Source: Asterionellopsis glacialis
Lineage: Eukaryota; Bacillariophyta; Plagiogrammaphyceae; Rhaphoneidales; Asterionellopsidaceae
Direction of reading: 5' to 3'
DNA length: 18,361 nucleotides
NCBI GenBank assembly: GCA_014885115.2
Contig: WKLE02004326.1
Span: 1-18,361 of the forward strand
Shown here: positions 9,474 through 17,718 of the stretch, piece by piece
Layout of the letters: the number at the start of each line of letters is the position of its first letter
Numbering within the stretch: position 1 is the first letter of the stretch
Notes under the pieces: model-generated
Seen by the model: only the letters and a program-made list of their open reading frames with translations
The model's database searches: none
What the model was told of the DNA's origin: nothing
Program-made: the position numbers and the translations under genes

Positions 9474-10565
9474 TCAACGAATATCAGAACCGCTTTCTCG
9501 GCGTCTCTTTTTACCCAGCATCATTTCCGTGTCTTTCTTTCTTGATATTATTGGCTGTGCTTGTCGAAAAAAGTAATAGATCATGGCAGCTGCATCTTTG
9601 ACATTATCTCCCTTTTTCTCTCCCAGATACGCAAAAATGTACGGCCAAAAGGCCAAGGCAACATCTGTTCCTTCTTGTAGAATGTTGTTCCGTCGTCCAA
9701 TTTGATTCAATTCAAGGTAATAATGAATTTTATCCAAAAGAGCCGCGTCTTCAAATTCCGATAACCTTAATTTTTGTATCACATAATTTTGTTCGAGGCC
9801 TTTGGTCAAAGCTTTTTTGCCACTCGTTTGGAACAAATTATAATCTAAATGTATTTCTTGTAATGTTTTGTTTGATTGGAGCATCCTTCCCAAAGATGTT
9901 GCACCTTGATCATTGATATAATTATTCTCTAGATACAGCTTTGTAATGGAATTATTCTTTTCGAGTCCCATGGCAAGTCCATCCGCACCTTCATCACCAA
10001 TGTTACTTGCTTGTAAGTTCAAAGTTTTTAAAGTTTGATTCGCTTGTAACATTTTCCCTATAGCAATAGCACCATGGTTCCCTATACGATTTTCAGCAAG
10101 ATTGGCGACTTGTACAGTGCGATTCTCTACAAGACCATCCGCAATGTTGGCAGCACCACCATGGCCAATATAGTTACTCACAAAGTGCAATCCTTTCAAA
10201 GTATGATTCACTTTTAACATTGCACCAACAGATTTCATCCCTTCATCCCCAATATCATTACGATCTAAATATAAATTATCAATTGTTTGGTTGTGTTCAA
10301 GTCCTTTCGTCAAAGCATTGGCACCCGCATCACCAATCGAATTACTTCGTATTTGTAATGTTTTGATAGATTTGTTTTTTTGTAACATTTCACCCAGGGT
10401 TATCGCACCATCATTTCCAATTTCATTCCGATCTAAATCAACAATTTCAATAGAACATGCGTCACATGACAAGGCAGATGCTAATGCCTTGGCACCTTGA
10501 GGTCCAATTTTATTTAAATAGAGGTTAAGTTCCTTGATGTGCGGATACGTAATGACTTGGCACCC
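9474..10565 (-). CDS. Leucine-rich-repeat protein (28-residue ribonuclease-inhibitor type), 5' end uncertain
   Basis: The open frame holds 363 codons with nine 28-residue repeats of pattern IxxLxLxxNxIGDxGAxxL, the ribonuclease-inhibitor/NLRC class common in diatoms. These form a curved protein-binding surface; the partner is unknown. The first complete repeat starts HIKELNLYLNKIG; no ATG precedes it in frame. After the repeats a tail reads YYLELNQIGRRNNIL, ALAFWPYIFAYLG and MIYYFFRQAQPII, a C-terminal domain often seen after diatom LRRs, then a basic KKRRRES patch that may be a nuclear signal. Repeats alternate strictly between a GxMLxxN and an xxGLxxN ending. The best ATG lies upstream at 10693 but is separated by a stop and frame change. 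Alternatively a 125-nt intron (10680-10556) joins ATG 10693 in frame, giving 364 residues. The gene converges with CYP97. Confidence 0.85.
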   Translation of the reverse strand, partial: GCQVITYPHIKELNLYLNKIGPQGAKALASALSCDACSIEIVDLDRNEIGNDGAITLGEMLQKNKSIKTLQIRSNSIGDAGANALTKGLEHNQTIDNLYLDRNDIGDEGMKSVGAMLKVNHTLKGLHFVSNYIGHGGAANIADGLVENRTVQVANLAENRIGNHGAIAIGKMLQANQTLKTLNLQASNIGDEGADGLAMGLEKNNSITKLYLENNYINDQGATSLGRMLQSNKTLQEIHLDYNLFQTSGKKALTKGLEQNYVIQKLRLSEFEDAALLDKIHYYLELNQIGRRNNILQEGTDVALAFWPYIFAYLGEKKGDNVKDAAAMIYYFFRQAQPIISRKKDTEMMLGKKRRRESGSDIR

Positions 10566-10576
10566 TCATTGCCAAT

Positions 10577-10693
10577 TTAATATAAATTTAATTCTGTAAA
10601 GCTTGGAAGGTTCTCTGCAACCAATTTTAATTCTCGTTGGAATAAGGATGATACAGAATGTCTATTTTTCTTTGATTTACGGGAGGATCTCAT
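10577..10693 (-). other. Disrupted 5' segment of the LRR gene (putative start and degenerate first repeat)
   Basis: From ATG 10693 the frame reads MRSSRKSKKNRHSVSS, a basic start, then LPSFTELNLY and a TAA stop at 10579-10577, followed in the same frame by IGNEGAKSL. This is an LRR unit in which six bases appear missing: the next repeat reads TATTTAAATAAAATTGG where this one reads TATTAAATTGG. Past GAKSL the frame no longer matches the downstream repeats. So this is either a genuine break, a sequence error, or a decayed repeat now lying inside an intron. Confidence 0.7.
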
Positions 10694-10789
10694 GGTGTGT
10701 TTGTTGTGAAGGTTTTCCTTGTTTTTTGAAATTTTTGTAGTGTGCAAATGAAAAAGTCAAACTAATCAGTCAATGATGCGCAGTCCGAG

Positions 10790-10828
<39 letters not shown>

Positions 10829-11757
10829 TCTACAGTATAGCGTTTCAAGTGGATATCGTCGTCCTGCTTTGGGATTCGCAATTCGTAGTTATTTTTTTAC
10901 AAAAAAATTATCGACAATGATAGAGAGAAGAACAAATAAAATTGAGGCATCAGACTCAACAATCGCAACACAAAACCAACTTGATCTACACCCACCCACC
11001 GTCACCGCACAATCTCATAGACCAGTGGGAATAAAAATGAAAACGCGAATTCGAAAATTAAACCCTAAAGAAAAAAATAATGCAGTCAACGTAGTCAGAG
11101 ATGGGCATAATAAAAATGCACAAAAGAATTGAAAATTTACATGCCTGACGGGCGCGAGCATCTGTTGCTCTCTGCATCGCGAGATAAAAAATTAGGTATA
11201 CTTAAAAGTAATAAAAGTAATTTATAGATATATATATTGAAAATATTCATCAATGTGATATTTTTGACTAAATTCATCATAAAAAATAATTACTCGGGAA
11301 AAATGAAAGATACAGCAAACCTAGTAGATCGGCATGCGCGCAGTCATCACCACATTCCCTTGAATGCCCACCATGCATCCGCCCTCTGTGCGGTGAACTA
11401 AGAACTGGTACGGTAGTCCTGGTAAGTTAGGTCCCAGTAGTCTAGTTCTACATGACCGTGTGTATCCTTCGAAGATATCGCCTGCCAAGCTCAAAAGCAA
11501 CATGTTGAACACAGAACAAGCAGAGCCAACGTGATCTTTAGAAGGGAGAGGAAAACGTTCCGCACTTGGGTGTTATGTAATCTTCTTTGAAGATAGTGAA
11601 GCATCGACGTTGCAGCAGAATCCAGACCGGTCACTCCGACCAAGAGTAGAATAGGTTGTTGCCTTTGCTCCGGTGCATCTACCAACAGAGCAGTGCTGGG
11701 TAATCTACCCGTGGCAAAAGAACGCATAACATAGCATCATTGCCTTTTCGTGTTATC
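10694..11757. other. Divergent intergenic region, 1.06 kb
   Basis: This separates the LRR gene (minus) from the PIN-domain gene (plus). It contains a GA microsatellite (10793-10822), an AT-rich middle (about 11180-11300) and a patch of GGTAC/CCAGTAGTCTAG words near 11405-11450. Two open frames, 10773-11132 plus and 11491-11727 minus, have no domain character and are not called as genes. No RNA gene was recognised. Confidence 0.6.
10793..10822. repeat. (GA)15 microsatellite
   Basis: About 15 uninterrupted GA units are followed by an imperfect AAGAGA tail. It lies about 100 bases upstream of the LRR gene's putative ATG at 10693, on the promoter side. Confidence 0.9.
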
Positions 11758-14331
11758 ATGTCTTCTCGACCGCGTCTCGTGGACGGAGGAGGAGGTAGTT
11801 CTCTTTCCAGTAAGTCATCCCTTCGTTCCAAAGCACCAGGTTCGTCTTCCTTGGGATCTACTCTATCATCATTGTCAAAACCTTCTTCTTCAAGTTCGGT
11901 ATTGCAAACTTCATTAGTCATTGGAGGCGGAACAACCACGCCAGCACCTGCACCAGCTCCTGTCCCGGCACCTTCGCCTCCCTCACCAGCACCAGCACCA
12001 GCACCACCTGCGCCCAAACAAGTAGAGGAAGACAACGAAGAAGATCATGATACCAATGTACCACCACCTACAAATACAATGGATATGGATGATCTTACAG
12101 ATGCATTACCATCAACAGATGATGCAGATGATCACGAGACGACGACTCATCATCATAGTCATCCACAATATGCACCACCCACTGTCAATCCTACCATGAA
12201 ACAACGCTTTGAAGAAATTCCAAATGAAAATGTAGGTGAAGATATTACTGCTACTACAATGACGAACGTTGGTGCAAATAGTAGTCATCGACCTATGGCA
12301 ACACAGCATCCACAATATGGGTCATCTGTATTTACGAGTACAAACAAACAACGTTGGGAAGAGGTACCTACCGATTTACATCATGCCTATACCTTTGCAC
12401 AGGATGGAAATGAACAACATAATGTATTAGGTACTACTGCGGGTGGTCCTATTCGATCCAAAATGAATTTTGTAGACAGTGAAGAGCCCATGGATGATAA
12501 TCATCGTCATTACCCCGGTGGTCCAGGTAGTGGTGGTGGTGGTGGATCATCCAAGCAACGTTGGGAGGAAGTACCTACAGATTTGCATCATGCCTATACA
12601 TTTGGTAATACGGGCGGTGGTAATACTAATACTGATCAAAACGTACCTGGTGGTCCCATTCGATCCAAAATGAATTTTGTAGATAGTGATGAAGTACCGG
12701 AAGATAATCACCACCACCATCATCATGGTGGAGGTGGTTCCAACGCATCCAAACAACGATGGGAGGAAGTACCAACTGATTTACACCATGCCTATACATT
12801 TGGTGCCAATAATGAACCTATACGATCTAAAATGAATTACAAACAATCGGAGGATGTTGATCCAGATGAAATGCACTATCATCCATCCTCCAACAGTCGT
12901 CCCATGACTGATGGTGGTGGTGGTGGTAAGTACGCTTCATCATCGAATGCTGGTGGTGCATCCAAACAACGATGGGAAGAAGTGCCGACTGATTTACATC
13001 ATGCCTATACGGTAGGTGCGGACAAGGTTCCAATACGTTCCAAGGGGAATTATAAAGAAACAGACGCCGCTGATTTTGATGATGAAGTTGGTGGTATTGG
13101 TCATAGCTACGGTCGTGGTCCATCCTCATCATCCCTACAACATGGACAATCATCATCCTTGAAAAAACGCTGGGAAGAAGTACCCACTGATTTACATCAT
13201 GCGTACACATTTGGTGCCAATAAAGAAGCTGTCCAATCGAAAATGAATTATAAAGAAAGTGAAGAACAAGATCCATCTACAGGCTCAATGGATATGAGCG
13301 GTATCGGTGGTGGTGGTCATCGAGGTCCAGCTGCCGGTACGAAACAAAGATGGGATGAAATACCTACTGATTTACATCATGCATATACATTTGGTGGAAA
13401 TAACAACGAAGGTCCTGGTAAGGTCGGTGCCAAGACACTTTCTCAATATGTTGTGGATAGTGAAGAACAACCAGAACTACTTACCGGGAGAGGTGGTGGT
13501 GGTGGCAGTTCCCTTAAACAACGGTGGGAGGGTGTACCTACTGATTTGCACCACACTTATACTATTTCTGGTAATGGACAACAACCACAACAAGGTGGAC
13601 AACAAAATCATGGTGTACAGGATGCAGCCATGCAACAGCGATTACAAGATGAGTATGATGATCGTATTTTAGAACGTATGGAGGGAGTTGAAGATCATGG
13701 TGCCAAATCACCACTTGTTGTGATTGATGGTGCCAATATAGCCTATGCCTATGCAGATGCCAAGTATGCTATGCAAAGTGTAGAATCATCTTTGGAATCA
13801 TCAGGAAAGGGACGGCGTGAACCTGATACGAAAGGTATTGAAGTGGCTGCAAATTACTTTTTAGAATCAGGAACACGAGTCCTTGTTGTTTTACCAGCTC
13901 CGTGGTTCCGTGCCAAACCCAGACCTGGTGACACTTCCAAGGACAATGCCATGATGGTAACTCCACAATTAGAAATATTAAATGATTTGAAAGCTAAGGG
14001 CATGTTGGTTGCATCACCACCTACAGACGACGATGACGCCTATGCTATTATGATTGCACGTCGTGAAGATAGCCGATCCAAGAAACGTTTGGCGGGTAAT
14101 GATTCTGGTGGTTTTGTTTTGTCGAATGATATGTTCCGTGATGCTGTTCATCGTGATGGGATGGAATTAAAGGAATGGCTTAAATCAGGAAGCGGCAATG
14201 GACCAGGTCGTATTTCATTTGCATTTTGTGATATGGGTTCAATGGACGATTACGGTGATAAGATTATGGATTTTGTTCCTAATCCTGTCCACCCTCTTGT
14301 TGATTATATTGAAACACAAAGCAGAAAATGA
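11758..14331 (+). CDS. Large repeat protein with C-terminal Zc3h12a/Regnase-like PIN (NYN) nuclease domain
   Basis: An intronless gene of 857 codons. Layout: Ser-rich start (1-60); Pro/Ala tract (about 62-92); acidic and His-rich linkers; seven copies of a motif close to KQRWEEVPTDLHHAYTF starting at residues 197, 266, 332, 403, 469, 529 and 587, plus a degenerate KQRFEEIP at 148; then a PIN-like nuclease domain from about 650. The domain shows VVIDGANIAYAY (Asp657), KGIEVAANYF, RVLVVLPAPWF, PPTDDDDAYAI (Asp757-760) and GGFVLSNDMFRD (Asp791 and Asp795). This is the acidic metal-binding set of Zc3h12a-type ribonucleases, so it is predicted to cut RNA. The CCCH zinc finger that follows this domain in animal Regnases is absent. 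Six of the seven motifs are followed by a second element (PIRSKMNF in the first copies) and Gly/Ser linkers. The repeats look like disordered docking sites. The start is the first true ATG; an open stretch upstream lacks one. Confidence 0.87.
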   Translation: MSSRPRLVDGGGGSSLSSKSSLRSKAPGSSSLGSTLSSLSKPSSSSSVLQTSLVIGGGTTTPAPAPAPVPAPSPPSPAPAPAPPAPKQVEEDNEEDHDTNVPPPTNTMDMDDLTDALPSTDDADDHETTTHHHSHPQYAPPTVNPTMKQRFEEIPNENVGEDITATTMTNVGANSSHRPMATQHPQYGSSVFTSTNKQRWEEVPTDLHHAYTFAQDGNEQHNVLGTTAGGPIRSKMNFVDSEEPMDDNHRHYPGGPGSGGGGGSSKQRWEEVPTDLHHAYTFGNTGGGNTNTDQNVPGGPIRSKMNFVDSDEVPEDNHHHHHHGGGGSNASKQRWEEVPTDLHHAYTFGANNEPIRSKMNYKQSEDVDPDEMHYHPSSNSRPMTDGGGGGKYASSSNAGGASKQRWEEVPTDLHHAYTVGADKVPIRSKGNYKETDAADFDDEVGGIGHSYGRGPSSSSLQHGQSSSLKKRWEEVPTDLHHAYTFGANKEAVQSKMNYKESEEQDPSTGSMDMSGIGGGGHRGPAAGTKQRWDEIPTDLHHAYTFGGNNNEGPGKVGAKTLSQYVVDSEEQPELLTGRGGGGGSSLKQRWEGVPTDLHHTYTISGNGQQPQQGGQQNHGVQDAAMQQRLQDEYDDRILERMEGVEDHGAKSPLVVIDGANIAYAYADAKYAMQSVESSLESSGKGRREPDTKGIEVAANYFLESGTRVLVVLPAPWFRAKPRPGDTSKDNAMMVTPQLEILNDLKAKGMLVASPPTDDDDAYAIMIARREDSRSKKRLAGNDSGGFVLSNDMFRDAVHRDGMELKEWLKSGSGNGPGRISFAFCDMGSMDDYGDKIMDFVPNPVHPLVDYIETQSRK
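12346..13566 (+). repeat. Seven-copy coding repeat KQRWEEVPTDLHHAYT
   Basis: Copies begin at 12346, 12553, 12751, 12964, 13162, 13342 and 13516, spaced 58-71 codons. The first four share the 16 residues exactly; copy 5 has KK for KQ; copy 6 has WDEI for WEEV; copy 7 has EG and HHTYT. Codons vary freely: the Arg is CGT, CGT, CGA, CGA, CGC, AGA and CGG; the Pro is CCT, CCT, CCA, CCG, CCC, CCT and CCT. So the protein motif is kept while the DNA drifts. Confidence 0.95.
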
Positions 14332-15070
14332 AAGGCTGGATGAGCTCGCAATTAATTTCTAGATTTACAGCAACGTAGATGCTGCTTGAAACCTGCCTTT
14401 ATTAATGGCTTACCTTTTAGTATGCAGCATCCTCAACGCTCATCCGAATACAGATAGAAAATAATGATCATGTTAGCATTTGTTCTGATGAATTTTGAAT
14501 ATTTATGTATCATAAAGAATCAACCATCGCCTATTGTTCTAGACCTTCATCTTACACCTTTTCTCTCTTTGTGCCTGATAATAACAAGCAGCGGCTGAAG
14601 AGAGCCTTGTCTCTATTCTCTAGAACCTAAACTCTAGAGGACTCCTCTTATAGGGAGAGGAAGATCGTACTGCACCTCTAGCTAGGCGCCTCTCAAGACA
14701 GAGTATATCTAAAGACCCCCACAAAAAGGGTTCGTGCGGAGCCAAGCACCAGATTTATCTAGCACCCTAAGTTTTCTCGAATATTATTATTTAAAAAAAA
14801 AAGAATTTAGTGTCATACACATTTAGATCCTACGAGCTGTGTGTACGGCGCAGTGACAACTTGACACCACTGTTTGAAGACTCGTACGTGTTTCCCTCCT
14901 GGCATCAAGATATCTTTTTTCAAACAACACACATCTTGCTTTTGTTCTGGGCTGAAATACTGCAAGAACAGTCGAAGGCAACAAGGGCACACCAACAAAA
15001 ATAGTGAAATAAAAAAACACAAAGTAATAAAGAAGATCTGACCTTGCCTTTTTATACAGCAGAAGGAATC
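14332..15070. other. Intergenic region with CTAG-rich palindromes
   Basis: No gene is supported. It contains the 3' end of the PIN-domain gene and the promoter of the DUF1295 gene. At 14612-14700 there is a cluster of CTCTAGA, CTAGAGGA, AGCTAG and GGCGCC words with partial dyad symmetry, the same vocabulary as the other intergenic patches. An A-run at 14791-14802 follows. The remainder is AT-rich without recognised signals. Confidence 0.55.
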
Positions 15071-16362
15071 ATGATAACAAAAAGCAAAAATACTGGACTG
15101 CTACTAGTACTTTTAATTGCGTGTCAGTTTTTCTGGTCAATACATGCCGAAGCATTCGCACCAACGGTAATCCCCGCAAAACGTTTAGCTTCATTTAATT
15201 CTTCCCCGTTTTCCGAAAGTTTACAAAAGCCAAAATCTCCGAAACAGATCGACATGAACAAAATCAATCGATTTGTAACCAACACATGTGGAGGTGGTGG
15301 TGTGCGATTATCTTATGCTTCTACAGCTCGTGGTTTAGGAAATGTCATATTTGACAATGGTCCATTTTGGCAGTTTCAAAGTATTATTGCTACGTTCAAC
15401 TTTGTAGGCTTTGTAATTAGTTTAGTTACAGGATCACACGTACACCTCGATCTATTAGGGACTGGAGCCTTTGCTGCTGCATCTTTGCCGCAACTCCTTC
15501 AGAACGGAAACACATTGTTGCGAGTTAAACTATCAACTGCTGCTGTCTTTACATGGGGTACCAAGCTAGCTGGATTTCTTTTCTTCCGTGCGCTGAAAAC
15601 TGGCAATGATGCGAGATTGGAAGGAACACTTTCTACACCGGGTGGAACAGGTAAGACAATTGTATAGGAGACCTCAATAAACTTGTCGCCTCATGTAAAA
15701 CATACTCACACGCATTGAACTCTCGTGTCTTTCTGTAATAATAGCTGTATTTTGGATCATTTCTCTCATTTGGGGAGCCGTGTGTTCTCTTCCCCATACA
15801 CTGGGTACAACTTCATCCCTGCCGGGAAATCCAGTTACATTGAAAATAGGCACAGCAATGTATGTTGTAGGTCTAATTACTGAGACATTTGCAGATTTGC
15901 AGAAATCTACCTTCAAAGCAGCAAATCCAGGACAGTTTTGTAACGGTGAGAAGTTTTTGTTATATTGATGCTCCCTTTTTCATATGGAAAAACAGTAAAC
16001 ACTCTCACCAAAGAATATATTTTTTTCCAACATTTCCAGTTGGCCTATGGTCGATTAGCCAACATCCAAACTTTTTCGGTAATTTGCTATTGTGGTCAGG
16101 AATATTTTTGATGAATGCAGATGCCCTCGTGGATCATGTTGCACCGGATGCTGAAATTTGGACTAAAGTTTTAAGCTACAAACGGGTAGCCATCGCTCTC
16201 TTGGGTCCTTGGTTCATGTGGAATCTATTCTCGGGTCAAGCAAATGGCACTATTACCAACACGGTCGCCCTGGCTGATGCCAAGTACGGGAGTGATCCCT
16301 TGTATCAAAAATATATTCAGCAGACACCACTCATCATTCCTAATCCATTCATTAGAAAGTAA
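15071..16362 (+). CDS. Plastid-targeted DUF1295 (steroid 5-alpha-reductase-like) membrane protein, three exons
   Basis: Exons 15071-15650, 15745-15945 and 16040-16362 are joined over two 94-nt introns (donors GTAAGA and GTGAGA, acceptors AATAATAG and TTTCCAG), giving 367 residues. After the signal peptide with EAFAP (27-31; Phe29 at +1) and a transit region, several membrane segments follow from about 95. The DUF1295 signature is clear: ADLQKSTFKAANPGQFC (243-259) and GLWSISQHPNFFGNLLLW (262-279), matching the family's DxQKxxF and LWxxSRHPNYFGE patterns; the usual Arg before His-Pro is Gln here and the usual Glu after Gly is Asn. The superfamily includes steroid reductases and isoprenylcysteine methyltransferases, but no substrate is known to me for this branch. 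The signature straddles the second splice junction, which confirms it. A role in plastid lipid or isoprenoid metabolism is only inferred from fold and location. Confidence 0.88.
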
Positions 16363-16725
16363 CAAGGCGATGTCTACTTTCATTCGCAGATTGATTATTT
16401 TATAATGGTATATGTGGTATGTGTACCGAGAAAAATTACGTACCAGCACAACAAAATATGTACAGGTACTGTAATCTACTCCAACTTACCAATAGGGTTG
16501 TAAGCTACCTAAGAAAAGTTCAAAAGTAATGCTTTGTTTTAATTACCGGGGTTTTCGTTTCGCACTCAAATTCAAAATGAGCGAAAAATTTAGATTTGAG
16601 ATTTTCCAGCAAGATGCCACCAGGAAGTCGGTTGTACTGTCTATAATATTACAGGGGCAAGATCTGTAGAACATTAAACCAAAAGGGCGTACGGTAGACA
16701 TGATTTTTTGAGAATCCCTTCTAGA
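16363..16725. other. Intergenic region upstream of the Asp-box gene
   Basis: No gene is supported. A 30-codon open frame at 16577-16669 has no domain character. I looked for upstream exons of the Asp-box protein here and saw no in-frame continuation; the closest in-frame stop upstream of the next gene is at 16675-16677. Confidence 0.5.
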
Positions 16726-17574
16726 ATGTTATTCCTCAGCATTCATAGCACTTGCTTATACAATTGGGGCAGGGTAGGAGGCTTAGGCGGAATATATGAC
16801 ATGTATCAGATAACATCGCACGATGGTGGTAAGAAGTTTAAGCCTTATGGGACAACTGCACCAAGAGGACCTGTCAATCTTTCCAACATTAAAGAAAAGG
16901 GCAATAAAGGTTTCAGTGTGATAGAACCTCGCATTTATGCTACTCCTGGAACGATCAAGCCTAAAAAGGATCTCCCTCCTGCCACCCCTGATGACATACA
17001 GAATGGAATGGTATATTTCATAGCCTACGGCACAACATATAACCCACATGCAAATAGTGAAGGAGAGAATCGTGCATTAGAAGACGAGTACGGGCAACCC
17101 ACAGGTACCCAAGTGCCCCAGGACCTTTTTTACAGTTTTACGACCAATTATGGTGAAAGTTTTTATTGTGAAGACAACCGTTTAGGCAATTGCACTCACC
17201 CTGCGATCAAACAGGGACACGGTCATGGAGGTTCGTTTTATGGAGCACAGATCCGCTGCAACCCGGCTGGAACTGAATTGTATGCTGTATATGTAGCTGA
17301 TGTTGAAAGTTCTACCGATGTGGATACTAGTGATGGGAGTAGACCCTGCCAGGGTAGTGGCAAAGCAGGAAATGATGTGTGCTTCAATAGTACCCAGAGG
17401 TCGGAGGTATTTGACGAACGTCCATCAAAATTTGCTCACCTTTGTGGAGACGTAAACAAAGTTTCATCCGAGTTGTTTTCTTTTTGTGACATGAATGGTG
17501 AGGGAAAGATCACTGGTGTAGACCAAAAGTTATTCGAGGCTGCTGTGGTTCAGTGGGATATACATAATAAGTAG
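16726..17574 (+). CDS. Asp-box (BNR/sialidase-like) repeat protein, probably partial, with dockerin-like loop
   Basis: This open frame encodes 282 residues from ATG 16726. Two Asp-box-like turns are visible, SHDGGKKF (31-38) and SFTTNYGESF (137-146), typical of beta-propeller blades of the sialidase/BNR type. Between them is RGPVNLSNI and an extended region VYFIAYGTTYNP. Six Cys residues in the second half suggest an exported, disulfide-bonded protein. The C-terminus holds DMNGEGKITGVD (255-266), which has the spacing of a dockerin or EF-hand calcium loop (D-x-N-G-x-G-x-I-x-x-x-D). No convincing signal peptide follows the ATG, and the sequence begins mid-domain with GRVGGLGGIYDMYQITSHDGG. Either upstream exons were missed, or the gene is a 5'-truncated remnant. 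A propeller normally needs six to eight blades, so two are too few for a complete fold. Function is unassigned. Confidence 0.55.
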   Translation: MLFLSIHSTCLYNWGRVGGLGGIYDMYQITSHDGGKKFKPYGTTAPRGPVNLSNIKEKGNKGFSVIEPRIYATPGTIKPKKDLPPATPDDIQNGMVYFIAYGTTYNPHANSEGENRALEDEYGQPTGTQVPQDLFYSFTTNYGESFYCEDNRLGNCTHPAIKQGHGHGGSFYGAQIRCNPAGTELYAVYVADVESSTDVDTSDGSRPCQGSGKAGNDVCFNSTQRSEVFDERPSKFAHLCGDVNKVSSELFSFCDMNGEGKITGVDQKLFEAAVVQWDIHNK

Positions 17575-17652
17575 AGTTGAAATTGTGCCTACTTTCGATG
17601 CATTGATTAGGGTGTGATACCTCTACAAGTAATTATATATAGAGGGGATAGA

Positions 17653-17676
17653 GTTGTTGTTGTTGTTGTTGTTGTT
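17653..17676. repeat. (GTT)8 microsatellite
   Basis: Eight perfect GTT units occur about 80 bases after the stop of the Asp-box gene, probably in its 3' UTR. Confidence 0.9.
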
Positions 17677-17710
17677 TTATGGTTAGTAATTGTGATTTAT
17701 ATGATGGTTT

Positions 17711-17718
17711 TGACGTCA
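17711..17718. promoter_or_regulatory. Perfect CRE palindrome TGACGTCA
   Basis: This eight-base bZIP recognition palindrome lies in the terminal intergenic region, with a half-related TGACGTAA at 18310-18317. CRE-type TGACGT elements mediate CO2/cAMP responses in diatoms. A single 8-mer in 18 kb can easily occur by chance, and no downstream gene is visible, so this is a weak call. Confidence 0.2.

Noticed and set aside
10773..11132. 119-codon plus-strand open frame with an RERERE tract
   Set aside because: The repeat is the translated GA microsatellite; the rest has no domain, hydrophobic pattern or codon character, and it sits in the LRR gene's promoter region.
11491..11727. 78-codon minus-strand open frame, with a second one at 11321-11512
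   Set aside because: Its start would lie only about 30 bases from the oppositely directed PIN-domain gene, and no family resemblance was seen. A small divergent gene cannot be excluded.
11679..12035. Minus-strand Gly/Ala-rich open frame opposite the PIN-domain gene
   Set aside because: It is the antisense shadow of the Pro/Ala tract and ends where the low complexity ends.
14728..14753. GGTTCG-containing stretch resembling a tRNA T-arm
   Set aside because: No acceptor stem, D-arm or anticodon arm could be folded around it. No tRNA was found anywhere in the window.
16577..16669. 30-codon open frame upstream of the Asp-box gene
   Set aside because: It has no recognisable domain and no splice donor that would join it in frame to the next gene; the length is expected by chance.
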